Shown here piece after piece: positions 34,266 through 46,885 of a DNA stretch of 64,000 nt. Source of the stretch: Ashinkailepas kermadecensis. Lineage: Eukaryota; Arthropoda; Thecostraca; Neolepadidae. A program made the translations under genes and the position numbers. The notes beneath the pieces are model-generated. The model did not search any database, had not been told where the DNA came from, and saw only the letters and a list, made by a program, of their open reading frames with translations. How positions within the stretch are numbered: position 1 is the stretch's first letter; each line of letters begins with the position of its first letter. The DNA lies in contig JAOTOM010005136.1 in NCBI GenBank assembly GCA_034440615.1, positions 62,001 to 126,000 on the forward strand, read 5' to 3'.

Positions 34266-37200
34266 GACTAGCCAGTTGTCATTGTGATGGCGTGGGAGGA
34301 AGTTGGGGAAGGGCAGAAATGTTGCTTAGTGCCGATTTCCTGAACGTACGACAATTAACTAGCATGGATAAATGGTACAAAAAGTACTGATCAGGTGATA
34401 GAAGCATAAAACGCGTAAACAATTAACAATGAAAACTAGACACACGATAAATGAAAATGCGTGTCCATTCGGTTTGGCCGCGCGAAATTCGAGCACATGT
34501 TAAATTTAAGGCTTGTTTGTTGGGCTGGTGAACTGATATCTTGTGAATTTGTGAATTTAAAACATTTATAATTCATTTCAGATGCATTTATGCGATGAGG
34601 TAACGATCTGAACAACTTCAATTTGATGATATTGTTTGCCCGTCAGGCATTCCGTCAAAGCAATACGGTGCCCATTTAACTGCGAACAACGAAACTGCAG
34701 TTAGCTCATTGGAAAAGCACCAAACTCATTGGCTGACCCAGGGAAAAGAATGTTAAACGTATTTATTCCTGTTCTCAACTTCTGTGGCCGGAAGCAAGAT
34801 AGTATTCTTCTCAATCTCCTTTGAACTTAGCAAAACCGGACGACATTTTTCTTCCAACCTCGAAAACCTAAGACATTAAAACATGATCTAACACCTTTCT
34901 TGATTAAATGCATTAAAACAATAAAATATTGCCAACTCCCTCCTGAATCTTTGGCCCTATTGCATGGTCAGATTTGAAATAGACGTAAGCATACGTACAT
35001 TCCAGCCCACAGGGCTTACTTACCAGTACAGCACGCCATTGGAACACTGGACGGGTGAGAGCAGGAGGCTGCTATGGATCTCCCACGCTGCATGTACAGG
35101 AGCGGGCACCGTTGCGCGGAAGGGAATTTGTGAACCAATTGCATCTGTACTCCCTCGGCACTCCGTGAATACACTATTGAGTCAAATTTTCGCGAGCGTG
35201 TAGGAATTGCAGGAACAAGTAAATTGCATTTCGAAAATTGAGAGCTAGCGCATTCAGATTTCAGCTGCGTCCCTCATCTTCGGCAGAGAAGTCCGATTTC
35301 GGAAGCAAAATCTCCAGTCTTGGCATATGCGCATTGGAAAACAATCCTCTGGACCTAACATTGGCTGCACTCATGCCGAACCGAGTCCATCTGCCATTTG
35401 ATGTAGGCGTATAATGTACTTACCTCAAGCGTAAATGCACTATGCCGAATTGTCGAACCGGCATAGGCGCCACGGTGTGCCGAGACCATTTCCCCTCACA
35501 CTTCTCCCGCTCAGTTTGTGTTGCACACGTACTTTCGACGCGGCCTCGTATACTAAGCTGACAATGGCCACGTCAGTCCGGCTCTCTCTGGCCACGTCAG
35601 ACACTCTGGCCACGTAATCACTCAGTCTGGCAGCACTTGGGTACGGTCAGATTATCTCTCTGAGCACGACAACGGGCAGCGACAAAACCTTTTCTTTGGA
35701 CAGAGATTGTGAGCACTTGGCAGGAAATATTCTGGTGGAGGCTGGCAAAAAGTCGAAATGAAAAGAACTTGTCTAGTTCTAAGTTTAAAAAAAAACATCC
35801 TTACCCACTCTCTCCCCAAACAGAATATTACGTATTCACCAGCTTGACGATCGGTGTAGGATCGGGTCGGGCACAGACCGGGTGGTTCAAATTAACTTTT
35901 GTCGTATGTTCCTGAACTTATGATTGTTGTCTCTCCGGCGTGTAATTATTTATCCGGCTAGCCCAGCTGACAAATAGAAAGCCAAATAATATTGGCTACC
36001 AATGTCGTGTCAATACCTTGGGAGCACGTTGAAATCTCATGGCCAATTATGAATTATGCGGTTGAATTGGGATTGTGTGGTGGGGTGATGAGGACGGGGT
36101 TGAAGCGACAAGCCCAGCGTAGCATATAGCCGGTCTGCTGGAATTACTCCAGTCAAAATTTGGAAAAGTATGTTTGAGAGAAGGAGCAGCAATTTCGCTC
36201 CATACTATATGCTCAGATTCCGCTCCCACTATTGCTGAATTGAAAACAAAAATAGGCAAATGCGCATCATGTCAGCATCATACCTGATGTTGATTCACTG
36301 CTGGTTCACTATGGTTCACTACTGGACAGGGCATGAATAATATATATAATGCTGCAGTTTTTGACAAGAGCAAGTTCAACGATTAAAACCAGCACCAGGT
36401 GCCATCAGGGGCTTTGGACGAACTCGCAAGAGGCGACGCATAACTGTGTACATTTGTACCTTATTGCATAAAACGTCGGCGAATGCACAGGAATTCATGT
36501 GATGAATCCAACCCAATTCAAGTAATGAACACAACCCAATTCAACAACTCGTCACAGCGCCCCGAATGCGTCACACGTGAGCCATATTCCACAGAAAATC
36601 ACGACTTCGGAAGTAGTGCGCCTAATTTCGGAATGCAAGCGTTGCAAGGCAATTGGATGCAACCTTGTGACCCAGCGACAGGCTGAATTTACACCGTTAC
36701 TTGTGGCGGCATGGAAAATTCAGCCTGAAAACCGCTTCTGGGAACAGAGATTGCAAGTACTTCACGGGAAATATTGTGATTAATGTTTATGTAAGCAATG
36801 CAGAGTAGTTATAGTCCGACTGAAAGGCGCCAGTTTTTGCAGCCGGTGGCTCTAGTTTCTGTGGTAAGAAATTGAATATGTGGATATTTCTTCTGGGGAA
36901 GACTAGCCATAGCATCGCTCTCGCTCGTAATAAATAAACACTCCATCGCTATCTCGGACAGCAAAACACAAAGCAGATCACTGGAAAATTTAAGAATTGA
37001 TCATCATAAAGGTAAAACTCAGGGAATCAATGCATGCATGGAGGAGAGAAGAGGGGTCCATGCAACATCCTAGCAATTTCCCTTCTCGACTACGAAAAAA
37101 TTGACGCAAGTTAGCGCGCAGCCGCTTGACATAGCGCATGGGGCATATCTTGCGGCCATTATTGTATACGAATTTGAAGATCTCATGAAGGTCACAGAGG

Positions 37201-37286
37201 TTCAGGTCACTGAACTGTAACATTATAAGAGGAAACTTACCAGACATGGTTTGCCGACATCGCGATTTGTTGATAATTAATTTCAA
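34266..37286. other. No gene recognised
   Basis: About 3 kb of unique-looking DNA. Frames of 60-98 codons occur on both strands (for example 36990-37286 minus, 34964-35203 plus) without motifs. A short run of GGCCACGT-AG words lies at 35567-35620. Exons too small to see by eye cannot be excluded. Confidence 0.35.
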
Positions 37287-37931
37287 TTAACACGCGCCCT
37301 GGAGGGCCTCTGAGAATTACGCGCACTGGAGGGGGGGCGGATTCCGCCCCCCCCCCCTAAGATCTCGGCTCCTAGTGAAGCTAGAGGAACGAAATTCGCA
37401 GGGTGGATGGGTACGGTAGTGAACTCTATCATGTGCTAATGTCATGACCTTAGGTCAATATCTTCAAGGTCAAATGAGGTCAAAGTTGCACACACAAAAT
37501 CTGGTATTGCGTGGCTTGGCTTGTCATCGTTATGGATCGCTGTGATTGTATTTAAATGCTCCAAAATGGGCATCAATGATGTTTTGGACATTACTAATGA
37601 TACAATGCAGATGCTGGACCCAACAGTTGACCTCAGGTCACCTATATAGCACCACTTTATCAGGTCAGTTACCTGTTCCAGTTACCGAAACCGGGCCGCC
37701 CGCCCGACTGCTCCGTCGGGCAGCTCGGAGCAATCGGCTTCGTGAAGAAAGGGTCCGGTTTCGGTATTGTTAATTAGTAATGGTGCCGTTTTCATGAAGT
37801 ACATGAATAAAGTATGGAAACGCAATGACCAACAGTACAAATGACAGACAGTAGTGCATTTATGATAACATTCCAGTTGATCAAGTTTGGTTCCATTAAC
37901 CTGTCATGAACTTGACCTGACTTGACCTTAG

Positions 37932-39434
37932 TCTTAGTGGAGTACCCCAGGGGTCGGTACTGGGGCCACTATTGTTCATTATATGTGAATAGCATTGAAT
38001 GTGGCCTAAGCAGTAAGGTTTTGAAATTTGCGGATGATTTGAAGATCTTTAGGGCAATAACAGGGCACAATGAGCAGGTTTTGCTGCAGAAAGACTTAGA
38101 CGAGCTAGTGAAGTGGTCCGAAAAATGGCAAATGAAGTTTAATTTTGATAAGTGCAAAGTCATGCATGTAGGTAGGCAGCATATGAAGGCTCCATACTTG
38201 ATGGGTGGCCAAGTACTATCTGTGACTCAGCAGGAGAAGGACTTAGGTGTTATTTTGAACACAAAATTGGGGGCATCAGAACGGACCAAAGAAGCCAGGA
38301 AGAAGGCACTAAGAATGCTTGGGGAAATACAGAGGAATGTGTCATACAAAAGTGAGGAGGTCATCAGGAAGCTTTACTGTGCATATGTCAGGCCACATTT
38401 GGAATACTGTGTCCAAGCTTGGTCCCCTAGTTATGAGAAAGCTTGTTGGCTTTTAGAGAGAGTACAAAAGAGGGCAACAAAAATGGTTAATGGTATAGGC
38501 AACCTGGCATATGAGGAAAGATTGAAGAAATTGAATATGTTTTCACTTAGATATAGAAGGCTGAGAGGAGATCTCCTCGAAGTTTTTAAATTTGTTCATG
38601 GTCAGGAACAGGGATATCTCAGGGAAATGTTTGAATTTAACAGAAATGATGCAATTAGAGGTCATCAATTCAAAATTAAAGTTAATCACAGCAGGACAAG
38701 GTTAAGACAGTCTTTCTTCACCAACAGGGTAGTAGAACACTGGAACCAGCTGCCAGGAACCATTGTCAGTAGCAACACACTGAACATCTTTAAAAACGGC
38801 ATAGACAATCATTATAAGAATAGGGGGCTTGTTTTTTCTGTATTCCAGGGAGGGTTGATCGACAGGGAGGAGTTGGGAGTTGAGAGGAGTTTGAAATTGT
38901 TGAGTGTGTTATGCAATAGCAAGTGAGTCTCTTATTAAGTCTAAGTGCTTTATAACTTTATATAGGGTGTACCTAGCAGTGGATTCAGCACCTTCCTTCG
39001 GGATGTGATACTGATGAGATTGTCTATGGTAGCACAATGGGTATGATGGGAGGAGTTTGTAATTGTTGAGTGTATTATGCAATAGCAAGTGAGTCTCTTA
39101 TTAAGTCTGAACGCTTTATGAATTTGTGTGGGGTGTGCCTAGCAGTGGATTCGGCACCTTCCTTCGGGATGTGATGCTGATGAGATTGTTTATGGTAGCA
39201 CCATGGGTGTGATGGGAGGAGCTTGTGATTGTTGAGGGTGTTATGCGGTAGCAAGTGAGTGGTGCTAGATAGGCTGGGATATATAGCTTCCTAGGAACTT
39301 GGGATAAGGGATTGATTGGGGTGGGAGTATGTACATTCCTAGTACCTTTTCTAGATAGGCTTAACCCAGATGGGCCCCTGTGGCTCTTATTAAGCCTTAA
39401 TACTTTATGACTTTATGACTTTATGACTTTATGA
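37932..39434 (+). mobile_element. CR1-like LINE, 5'-truncated copy B
   Basis: Starts inside the reverse transcriptase (GVPQG region) and ends with four TTTATGAC 8-mers (39408-39435). Its sequence is very close to copy A over the coding part but has a different, longer 3' UTR. That UTR contains 2.3 tandem units of about 166 bp, with 'ggag.ttg' anchors at 38885, 39052 and 39218. Confidence 0.85.
37934..38926 (+). pseudogene. Reverse transcriptase C-terminal half, LINE copy B
   Basis: The GVPQGSVLG motif is present at the DNA level near 37940 but out of frame: two bases of an AT repeat are missing at about 37982 relative to copy A. After that the frame is open for about 310 codons: F-A-D-D box near 38026, WQMKFNFDKCK, RPHLEYC, EERLKKLNMFSLRYRR, HWNQLPG, then a stop at 38924. 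It preserves the 26 bp that copy A lost. The front half of the RT and the endonuclease are absent. Confidence 0.9.
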
Positions 39435-39772
39435 CCTCGGTAACCTAACATGATCTTGAAACTATATAGCATATCAATATACATCAAACAAGTCGTTAGT
39501 GTTGCCAAGAACACTTCCCTTTTGCGAATATGCGGGAAGCGCATCAGCGCCGATTTTTGTGGTCTGGCGCTAGAATTTGTTTTGACTTTAGCGGCCCCTA
39601 ACTTGACAAATGTTCGGTCGATTTCCATTTTTCTTGCTTTAAACGACGCGCCGATCATTTCTAAGCAGGTACGCCGAAACCTGCGTATATCCACCGGTAA
39701 AATATGCAGTTATTTACGAAAAACCGGAGGGGTGGGCGGATTTCGCCTCCCCCCCTCCAGTGCGCGTGTTAA

Positions 39773-40794
39773 TTGTCCATGCTGAATGTGGTGCGCTGAG
39801 GTGCAACTTATCCAACGTGAATACATAAAACGTTGAACTTTCCAATGTTCCCGCGCTGTCGCGGTCAGCTAATATCTTGACTTTGGATGACCCTTTTCCG
39901 TTTCTGAGTAAATCCTTTGTTATATTGGAAGGTGAAACTGAATATTGGGACAATATTTCTTCCTATGTGGCAAACATAGTGGTTTCGGGCATTATGTTGA
40001 AAGTTCCAAGAACTATGTCTGCATTTCTGCCTCCCCTGAGTTGACCTATGTGTCGAAATGTACGATATCGCATATCGTTGGTATACCACGATACCTAGGA
40101 ATACCATGTTGGCATTTCTAGCGAGTATTGGTTATTGGTTTTACACAGAGAACGATTAAACGTGAAACTTGTACAATTATCGGAAGATTAAGCTGACCTG
40201 AAAGGACAACCATGACACGAAGTGCAAAAATCGAGAAACAACTGCGACATATCATGACCTGCGACACACTGGTTTTGTGTCTGTCGCCAGTACTCTCCGT
40301 TTGGAAGTGCCAGTAAGTCACAATACGCCTCCCCTTGCACTGGGTAGATGGTGAGATGCCGTGCAAGGGATAGGGTTAACAGATAGAACAGGAAGTCATA
40401 AATGGTGGGATTTTCGCCTTTTAAGTGATGCAGACGTTGCTTATATTGAGGAACACGTAAATGATGTACTTTGGGCCACTAATATCGTGGGATAGCGAGC
40501 GCACAGTTTTACGGGATGCAAAAATGATGAAGTTAGATATCCATACCACTAATTCGTAGCATATCAACGATGATTAAATACCAACTGCACACAATCAGCA
40601 GCATATCAATATAAGTTAATCCTCACAGTGCAGGACAATGTTATACAATTCGCAGTGCGGGGTTCTAGCCGTCGCAGTGTGAGGGGGATAATTTCATCCC
40701 CACTTCGCACTGGCTAATTTTCACTTTAAACAAGATAGGGACATGGAGTAAGCGAACTTGAGTAGCTACATCCTGCAGCTTTTAAAGTTACTTG
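39773..40794. other. No gene recognised
   Basis: Unique-looking DNA with a G/C-run hairpin at 40660-40712 ('cgcagtgtgaggggg' facing 'ccccacttcgcactg') that resembles an element end. No motif-bearing frame. Confidence 0.4.
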
Positions 40795-40902
40795 ACATTT
40801 TTGTTTATATCTCGTTTGATTGACCCTCCAGATCAGTTCAAGCATGTCAATATCGAGGTACAGTCAGTCACCGGTCTTTGCCGTAGTTTTCGGACCCTGG
40901 TC
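40795..40902 (+). repeat. Dispersed repeat, copy 2 (partner at 7511-7616)
   Basis: Ordered word matches with 7511-7616. The flanking hairpin at 40660-40712 may be the end of the same element. Confidence 0.5.
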
Positions 40903-42799
40903 GAAAGCAAATGTGATTTGGTACTTAGTATTGATGATAGGCAACCAGAAGAAATACTCGGTGGTCATGCCGATGGCACGCAAAACTCCCAGTCAAGATT
41001 TTGCCATTTAACTGGAGTTCCCTGGTCGGTTGGTGGGGCCAGGGTTCCGGGGTCGGAAGTAGAGCTTGTTCACTGACTTAGCATGGGACTCGGTCCCATG
41101 AAGTCAGTTCAGCTAGAATTTGAATCAATTTTATAAAAGATAAAATCACAGGTCACACGTGAAGAGGTCTAGGTCACGGATACCGTGAACATAAATATCT
41201 GTAATTATGTGAGAGACAAAAAATGTTGAAGATGGCAATTTTTAAGCAGATGGAGCTCAGGAAAACGTAATGAGTGCCACGAAAGCAAAGTCACATGTTT
41301 TCCTTTGATATTTGTGTTTGCAACATCCCACGCATTTTGTTTTCTTGATAATTTTACTCCTCGAATCGGGAAAACCCAATATTTTAAAATATAATTTTCG
41401 ACAACAAACTCGGTTCAAATATCAAACATCAAATATGAACTCGGCGTGTAATATTACCCTGGTCTAGCTACTTGCACTTCGCAATAGCCTTTATATCAGC
41501 CTCCACGGCGCCCGGAATACCTATAACTTCGGAAGATTTGAGGTCATTTATCAGCGACATGATCTAATAATGACTTGAATTCTGGAACTCTTTTGCTGGA
41601 TATACCTTGGCACCACTTACATTCAGGTTATACAAATAATTAGTAATGGTGTTACGCGCAAGGAGGCATTTTTGTGTTTTTGTTTATAACTTAGTCATAC
41701 ATTTGACGAAATTAAGTAGGTTAATTGGGTAAGTAGTAAAATAATTAAGTAGGTAAATTAAGTAGGTTAATCCCTGATCTGAGGCCACTTCTTTATTCGG
41801 TCATTTGTCTGTGCACTCATCCTTCACTTTTACTGTATTGTGCATAGCTTTCGTGGGTAAAATGTTTGGATGTGCACCTAAAAGCTAATTGTGACTAGGT
41901 CGGGAACTGACTTTGACCCGCTCTAGGTCCGGTGTCGTAACGGCCCAGAACGCAAATTTTGGACACAATGGGCACGAACGCCGTAATGGAAGAAATGCTG
42001 AATTTCACAGCGATATCGTAACCGATTTAGGAGCTACTCCAGCAAAACGGAGGATCACACGGATTTGCCTCCACATCCCAGCACTGCGATGGTTAAGGTT
42101 ACGTTCACTGATGGCCGACATCTCCTCTTCTCACCACCTATATACATAAGTTCCACCCATATGTCAAGTGGTCTCAGATCAACAAGCAATGGTTCAGGTG
42201 CGACGCGCCTGCAAAGAACTTCCCGCAATCGGGCTGCTCATGGAGGTATTGCGGTTTATGTCGGTGGGCGATGCCACGTGCTCCATCAAGGTCGCGCATG
42301 GGTCGAGTGCCAAGGTCGGATCCACTCGTGGCTGGCCTCAGCGATTCGTCACCGACTGGTCGTGATACTCCCCGATCGTGACCTCAATAAGCAGTGTGCA
42401 TAATTAACGTACGCCTTATGTGGAAGACGTTCCGAGTGTCATTTACCGGCACGCTTATTGGCTGCAACCATGAACACGTCGACTGCGGTGCTATGGCTTG
42501 ACGAGATGGTGGACTAACGAAATAAGCCATGTTATGAATTAAATAATAAGCGTTACGCTTCACGTTTTAATGGTAACTGTACGGTTATTCTTCATTTAGA
42601 GCTCACGACCGGTCCAACCTTTATCAGCAGGCTGCGCCTAGTCCAGGTCAATTGCCAATTCTGACCGAATCCTGTGGGTTTGATGCGGCCAGGTGCGGTA
42701 ATTGCTCCAAGTCATTTGCAAACGATCCCGGGTTCATGCGATATTGTCAGTTATTTCTACAGATATGTATTTGTACATATGTATGGATATGTATGTAAA

Positions 42800-42802
<3 letters not shown>
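40903..42802. other. No gene recognised
   Basis: Contains a short tandem stretch of AATTAAGTAGGT words (41700-41775). Overlapping frames at 41913-42149, 42065-42403 and 42168-42365 lie in a GC-richer patch. One reads GGIAVYV, reminiscent of the GGVA(I/L)YV motif of LINE endonucleases, but that is too little to call. Confidence 0.3.
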
Positions 42803-43041
<239 letters not shown>

Positions 43042-43083
43042 ATGCGTGTGTGGCGGTGAAAGTACGTCCAAAAATGGAAGAGA

Positions 43084-43888
43084 TCCGTTGTCGTCTTGGA
43101 CGTCCTAATCACAAAAGAGAATGGCCACCTTTCTACTTCTGCTTATTGTAAGCCCACCTTCTCAGGACTGAGAACCAATTTGTATAGCCTCATCCCTCGC
43201 TCCATCAAAGCCTGTATTATCTACTGCTCCATCGTCAGAGCGTTCCACCTAAGCTGAACTTATGCCCTCTTTTACATTGAACTACAATTTCTCAGAAAGT
43301 TGTTCAAGGGCCATGCTTTCCCATCCCACCTGATCAACTTTTATATTAAACAGATTCTTTACTCCAAATTAAGTTGGAAAACTCTCATATACACAGTTCC
43401 AAAGCTGTCCAAGTACTTCGTTCCTCCGTTTTTCGGACAGCAGTCTGATAGTCTGAAGTCTAAACTTATTCGATTGTCGTCCAGCCCATACCCATACCAC
43501 CGACCCATACATGAACGCCAAAATCACCTTAGTGAAATATTTCACAATAGGCTCCTTTTAGCGATATAAGGACAAGTTCCCTAAATGTGGTTTATCCTCA
43601 GTAGTATATCGCTTCAGTTGTTCCTCGTGTGAGACATCGTACGTGTGGTCTATCCTGCGTAGTCCATGCTGTAGGATACAACATTTAGGTAGATCAGACC
43701 GCATTCAACGTGTACTCTGCAACTCCGACCCGTCACCAGTCAGGGAGCACTGATTGGCGTGTGATACACACTTCTCCGTTGACGACTTTTCAACCTTTGT
43801 AATTCGTTGTAACCGTCCCGTTGTAATTCGATATTCGACCTCCGTATTATGGAGTCCTTGTACATACATAATTAGCGCCCCAGCCTGA
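43084..43888 (+). pseudogene. Penelope-like element: RT end and GIY-YIG endonuclease remnant
   Basis: Frame 1 (43084-43569) reads [30 protein letters not shown] and IELQFLRKLFKGHAFPSHL, the conserved post-catalytic and linker region of Penelope-like RTs. It contains one in-frame TGA at 43255-43257. The frame then shifts: 43565-43888 reads KDKFPKCGLSSVVYRFSCSS, CETSYV, RIQHLGRSDR, SPVREH and CDTHFSVDDFS, the layout of the GIY-YIG nuclease of these elements. The Gly expected after SYV is Trp, and a TGA at 43751 breaks the domain. The region between the two parts seems shortened. The catalytic RT core lies upstream of the preserved part and is absent; the preserved part starts shortly after the (AT)n tract. 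Confidence 0.85.
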
Positions 43889-44059
43889 ATAACATAGCAT
43901 AATCTTTTCCGTGAAAAATCATACAATAGGCTTCAGCTTGCGGGAGGGAGTGAGAAATGAAACCGATCATACTTCGTCGTGCATCCGTGTGCTTTCGAGT
44001 CACTGTATGCGTAATATGTAACTCTGTGTTCTTGTATCGCATTTGTTTTACCGTTTTCT

Positions 44060-44100
44060 GCTCCTGAGGATGTTACGCAATATACCGAAACGTTGAGCTC
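44060..44100 (+). ncRNA. Hammerhead-ribozyme-like core of the Penelope-like element
   Basis: CTGAGGA (44064-44070) fits the hammerhead core CUGANGA, and GAAAC follows at 44087-44091. GCTC just before the core can pair with GAGC at 44095-44098. The stem between the two core boxes is weak, so this copy has probably decayed. Hammerhead motifs are known in the terminal repeats of Penelope-like elements, which supports the call by context. Confidence 0.5.
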
Positions 44101-44191
44101 AGACGATATATAATTTATGGAGATCTCATGATCTATATAGCTCCATTGGTCATCAGAACTACTCTACAACTACGCTTTGGAAGAAAGGCAT

Positions 44192-44293
<102 letters not shown>

Positions 44294-44318
44294 TGATATG
44301 TGTGTGTGTTGCTGGGCT

Positions 44319-44385
44319 GTGTGTCACCTGACGGGTGACTGTCCGTGTGTGCGGCGTGGCTTGTTTGTCACCTGACGGGTGATAG
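44319..44385 (+). repeat. Two direct copies of a small hairpin
   Basis: TGTCACCTGACGGGTGA occurs at about 44322 and 44367. Each copy can fold (TCACC pairing with GGTGA). The sequence between is GT-rich. Confidence 0.7.
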
Positions 44386-44577
44386 AAACGTAATCTGGAT
44401 GGATTTATTTCCAATATTGGTGAAGCGGATGGATTAGAAACTATGAGCTCAGCTCACCTACAGCAGGGCGAAGTGAGGTGGGTTAGAGTCAGGTACGTAC
44501 GCTCTTCATCGTGCAATTGTTTGATCAAACTGAACCAATATTCAATCACTCGGAATTAGTGAATACAGCGATTAAAA

Positions 44578-45003
44578 ATGGATAACAGCTACTTTTACGA
44601 GCGAGGCCGAAGCCAGAATCGTTTTGCAGCTAGCATAAACATCGTCTTGAGTGGTCCGGCCGTAAGCATTTTAAGAGACGTATCGCTACGCGATGGCGTA
44701 CTCTCGACGCACGAAATAAGCACGAACATACTAGCTTCGTTGTTTAAGAGTTGCACACTTTCGTTTACGATGTTCTGGTCGTCTCAATCGCCATTGCATA
44801 TCTGGCCATGTTTTCGAGGTCCGGACGCCTATTGCTGGCATGCACTGCATGCCAGCGATTTGCGAACGAGGCTTTGTTTGGGTCATCGTATCCAAATTGG
44901 AAGGGTTTTGACATGCTCGTGGAACACGCTATGTTAGTTCAATCCATCAGCAAAATTATTGTTTTCGATGCGAAATTTCACGCCGAATGCAGCAAGGAGA
45001 ACT
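44578..45003 (+). other. Unrecognised overlapping open frames
   Basis: Frames of 119 codons (44578-44937) and 84 codons (44751-45005) overlap in different phases. The second has a hydrophobic start (VLVVSIAIAYLAMF). Neither matches a family I know. A perfect hairpin, GCTGGCATGCA-C-TGCATGCCAGC (44834-44856), lies inside. Might be a decayed exon. Confidence 0.2.
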
Positions 45004-45777
45004 GAATGTATCACGAACATATCAAAACCTTTCGAAGTTTGATAAGATGACCCATACAAAGCATCGTTCGCAATTCGCCCGAAAATGCATCTTTCTGGCT
45101 TTGAGGCTCAAGTGAAATTATAGCTTCCTGAATATGTATCGTTCCTACAGTAATATGACACCATTGACATATTCCTGTGACCCAGTAAATTGAAATCGTT
45201 GTAGCTTTGCTACTCTGGTTACATTTGAATGAGATATTATTCAGCTAGCAGAGAAACAAAAACAAATGGAGGCTCGTCAAACCCGCCCGCGTCCTTTTGA
45301 AATGTGTAACACAGCGACGACACGACCTACAATCACGCAATAAACACAGATATAGAACTTCATTCTCCATGAATTGCATGTTTAACTGCCAAAACCGTAG
45401 CCTGTCTCTTTTTCCCGTACACATTTGAAATTGGGTCATGCTTTCGTGTTTGTCGTATTATCTGGTGGTATTTTGAAATGAAATAACCGATTTCTTGCTG
45501 CTTAATATAACTAGGGAAAGGAAGGGAAGGAATATCATGCCATTCAAATCAGCACATCTTTGCAAATCTGGGCAAGTTGCTTCAATTTTTGAATAGAATG
45601 AAAGTTGAAAGACGTTGTGGAAGAAGAAGTTGTTGAAAGTTGAAATGAAAGATCTGAAAAGTTGCGCTGGGTATAGCACGTCACAAGAAAATATGCGTTT
45701 ACCGACAAGTATTTCAAAGACCTTCCAAATCTGAATATATATAGCATATTTGCTTATAATCCACCCAACGGGATATT

Positions 45778-46251
45778 TTACTGTTTCATTTGATGGATAC
45801 GATTAAATATTTTACCACCGCTTACCAGAGATCGCTTTTTGCTCGCAAATTGGACAACTGCATCCAGCAACGCATGCTTATTGTTTGTTGCGCAGACCGT
45901 GGTAATGTTTATTAAGTTAGGTTCTGGAGGATGAATTCCATGCAGACTCGGTCGTACACTTGATCCCCAAAAAGATAATATTTCCCTGATAAATTTGTAC
46001 CGCAGTGCGTAATCAACTAAATACAGCATGTACGACGCAGCAATGAGGTCTATATTGAGCACCTAGCAGCCATACCTAGCAGCCATCGTCGGATTCAAAT
46101 AGCTGACTGTGCAGAAATAAATATGCAAGAGGGATACATCTTTAGATACTGAGTTAGTTCGTTTTGGAATGCTCATGACAAAGTCTAAACATACTTTGAT
46201 CCAGTAGGCACAGGACGCCAATAGGAGCGCTGGAAGAGCGAGGGTAATCAT
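45778..46251 (-). pseudogene. Possible multi-pass membrane protein remnant
   Basis: On the minus strand one frame runs from 46251 to 45778 with a single TAG at 46063-46065. It has two hydrophobic segments (ITLALPALLLASCAYWI and LIAASYMLYLVDYALRY), the second followed by a basic amphipathic stretch (KFIREILSFWG). That layout resembles the last membrane helix and helix 8 of a rhodopsin-like receptor, but no signature residue confirms it. The stop lies inside a 13-bp tandem duplication (ATGGCTGCTAGGT twice, about 46064-46089). Receptor identity is a guess. Confidence 0.25.
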
Positions 46252-46601
46252 TGAAAGGGCGATAAGGTCGAAACTTGATCCTATAGTATAACAGTCATGG
46301 CAGCATTACATTTAATGCTCCAATGGCCCATGGTATTTACGCATATATGAAGGCTAAAGTAGCCTCAGATGAGGTGCATTCATCAGAGTCGATGAGTAAG
46401 TGCATCAATAAACAAGTTTTCTCTCCCTTGATCATGTTTTCCCCCTTCCTCTAACACTTGTACTGTTTAACATCGGCCGGCACACCGCACTACCGCGCCA
46501 TCGCACCGACGAAAACTTTGCGACCTTGAGCACTCGGCAGCCGGTCGGGTGAATTTGCAACCCTCGGTTACTACACTCACCAACGGATTTCAAACATGAT
46601 G

Positions 46602-46608
<7 letters not shown>

Positions 46609-46650
<42 letters not shown>

Positions 46651-46682
46651 TATATATCTATATATATATATATATATATATT
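46609..46682. repeat. (AT)n microsatellite, about 74 bp
   Basis: AT repeat interrupted by 'gtatatatattatatatcta'. Confidence 0.98.
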
Positions 46683-46847
46683 GTTCATCACAGGTTGTGT
46701 TTTCTTTTTCTGAATTTTAGTTTACTGACTTTTCGTTGTTCGTTGGAGATATTATGCAAAGGTTACCGAATAAGCAATTGTGAACAGGAAACATGTTAAA
46801 AAGTAATCATATTCGATATAATACGTGATTCGTTATATATATATTTA

Positions 46848-46885
46848 TATATTTCGAGGTTTCAATCAACATTGATCACCTTCAA
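46848..46885 (-). ncRNA. Second hammerhead-like Penelope terminal motif, minus strand
   Basis: On the minus strand: TTGAAGGTGATCAATGTTGA then TTGAAACCTCG. ATCAA pairs with TTGAT around a TG loop, and GAAAC follows, as in Penelope-type terminal motifs; the first box (TTGAAGG) departs from CUGANGA. No protein remnant was found next to it, so it is probably a solo terminal fragment. Confidence 0.4.

Larger units (their letters stand above)
37287..39772 (+). mobile_element. TTAA-flanked DNA element, copy B, split by a LINE
   Basis: TTAA-CACGCGCCCTGG at 37287-37302 and CAGTGCGCGTG-TTAA at 39758-39772. The left part matches 432-840 and the right part matches 3520-3895. LINE copy B interrupts it at 'cttgacctt', a different point from copy A. 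The nuclear-receptor-like half sites of copy A are conserved at 37445-37482. Confidence 0.8.

Noticed and set aside
42065..42403. LINE endonuclease fragment (GGIAVYV word)
   Set aside because: One short motif without the other endonuclease motifs in order; not enough.
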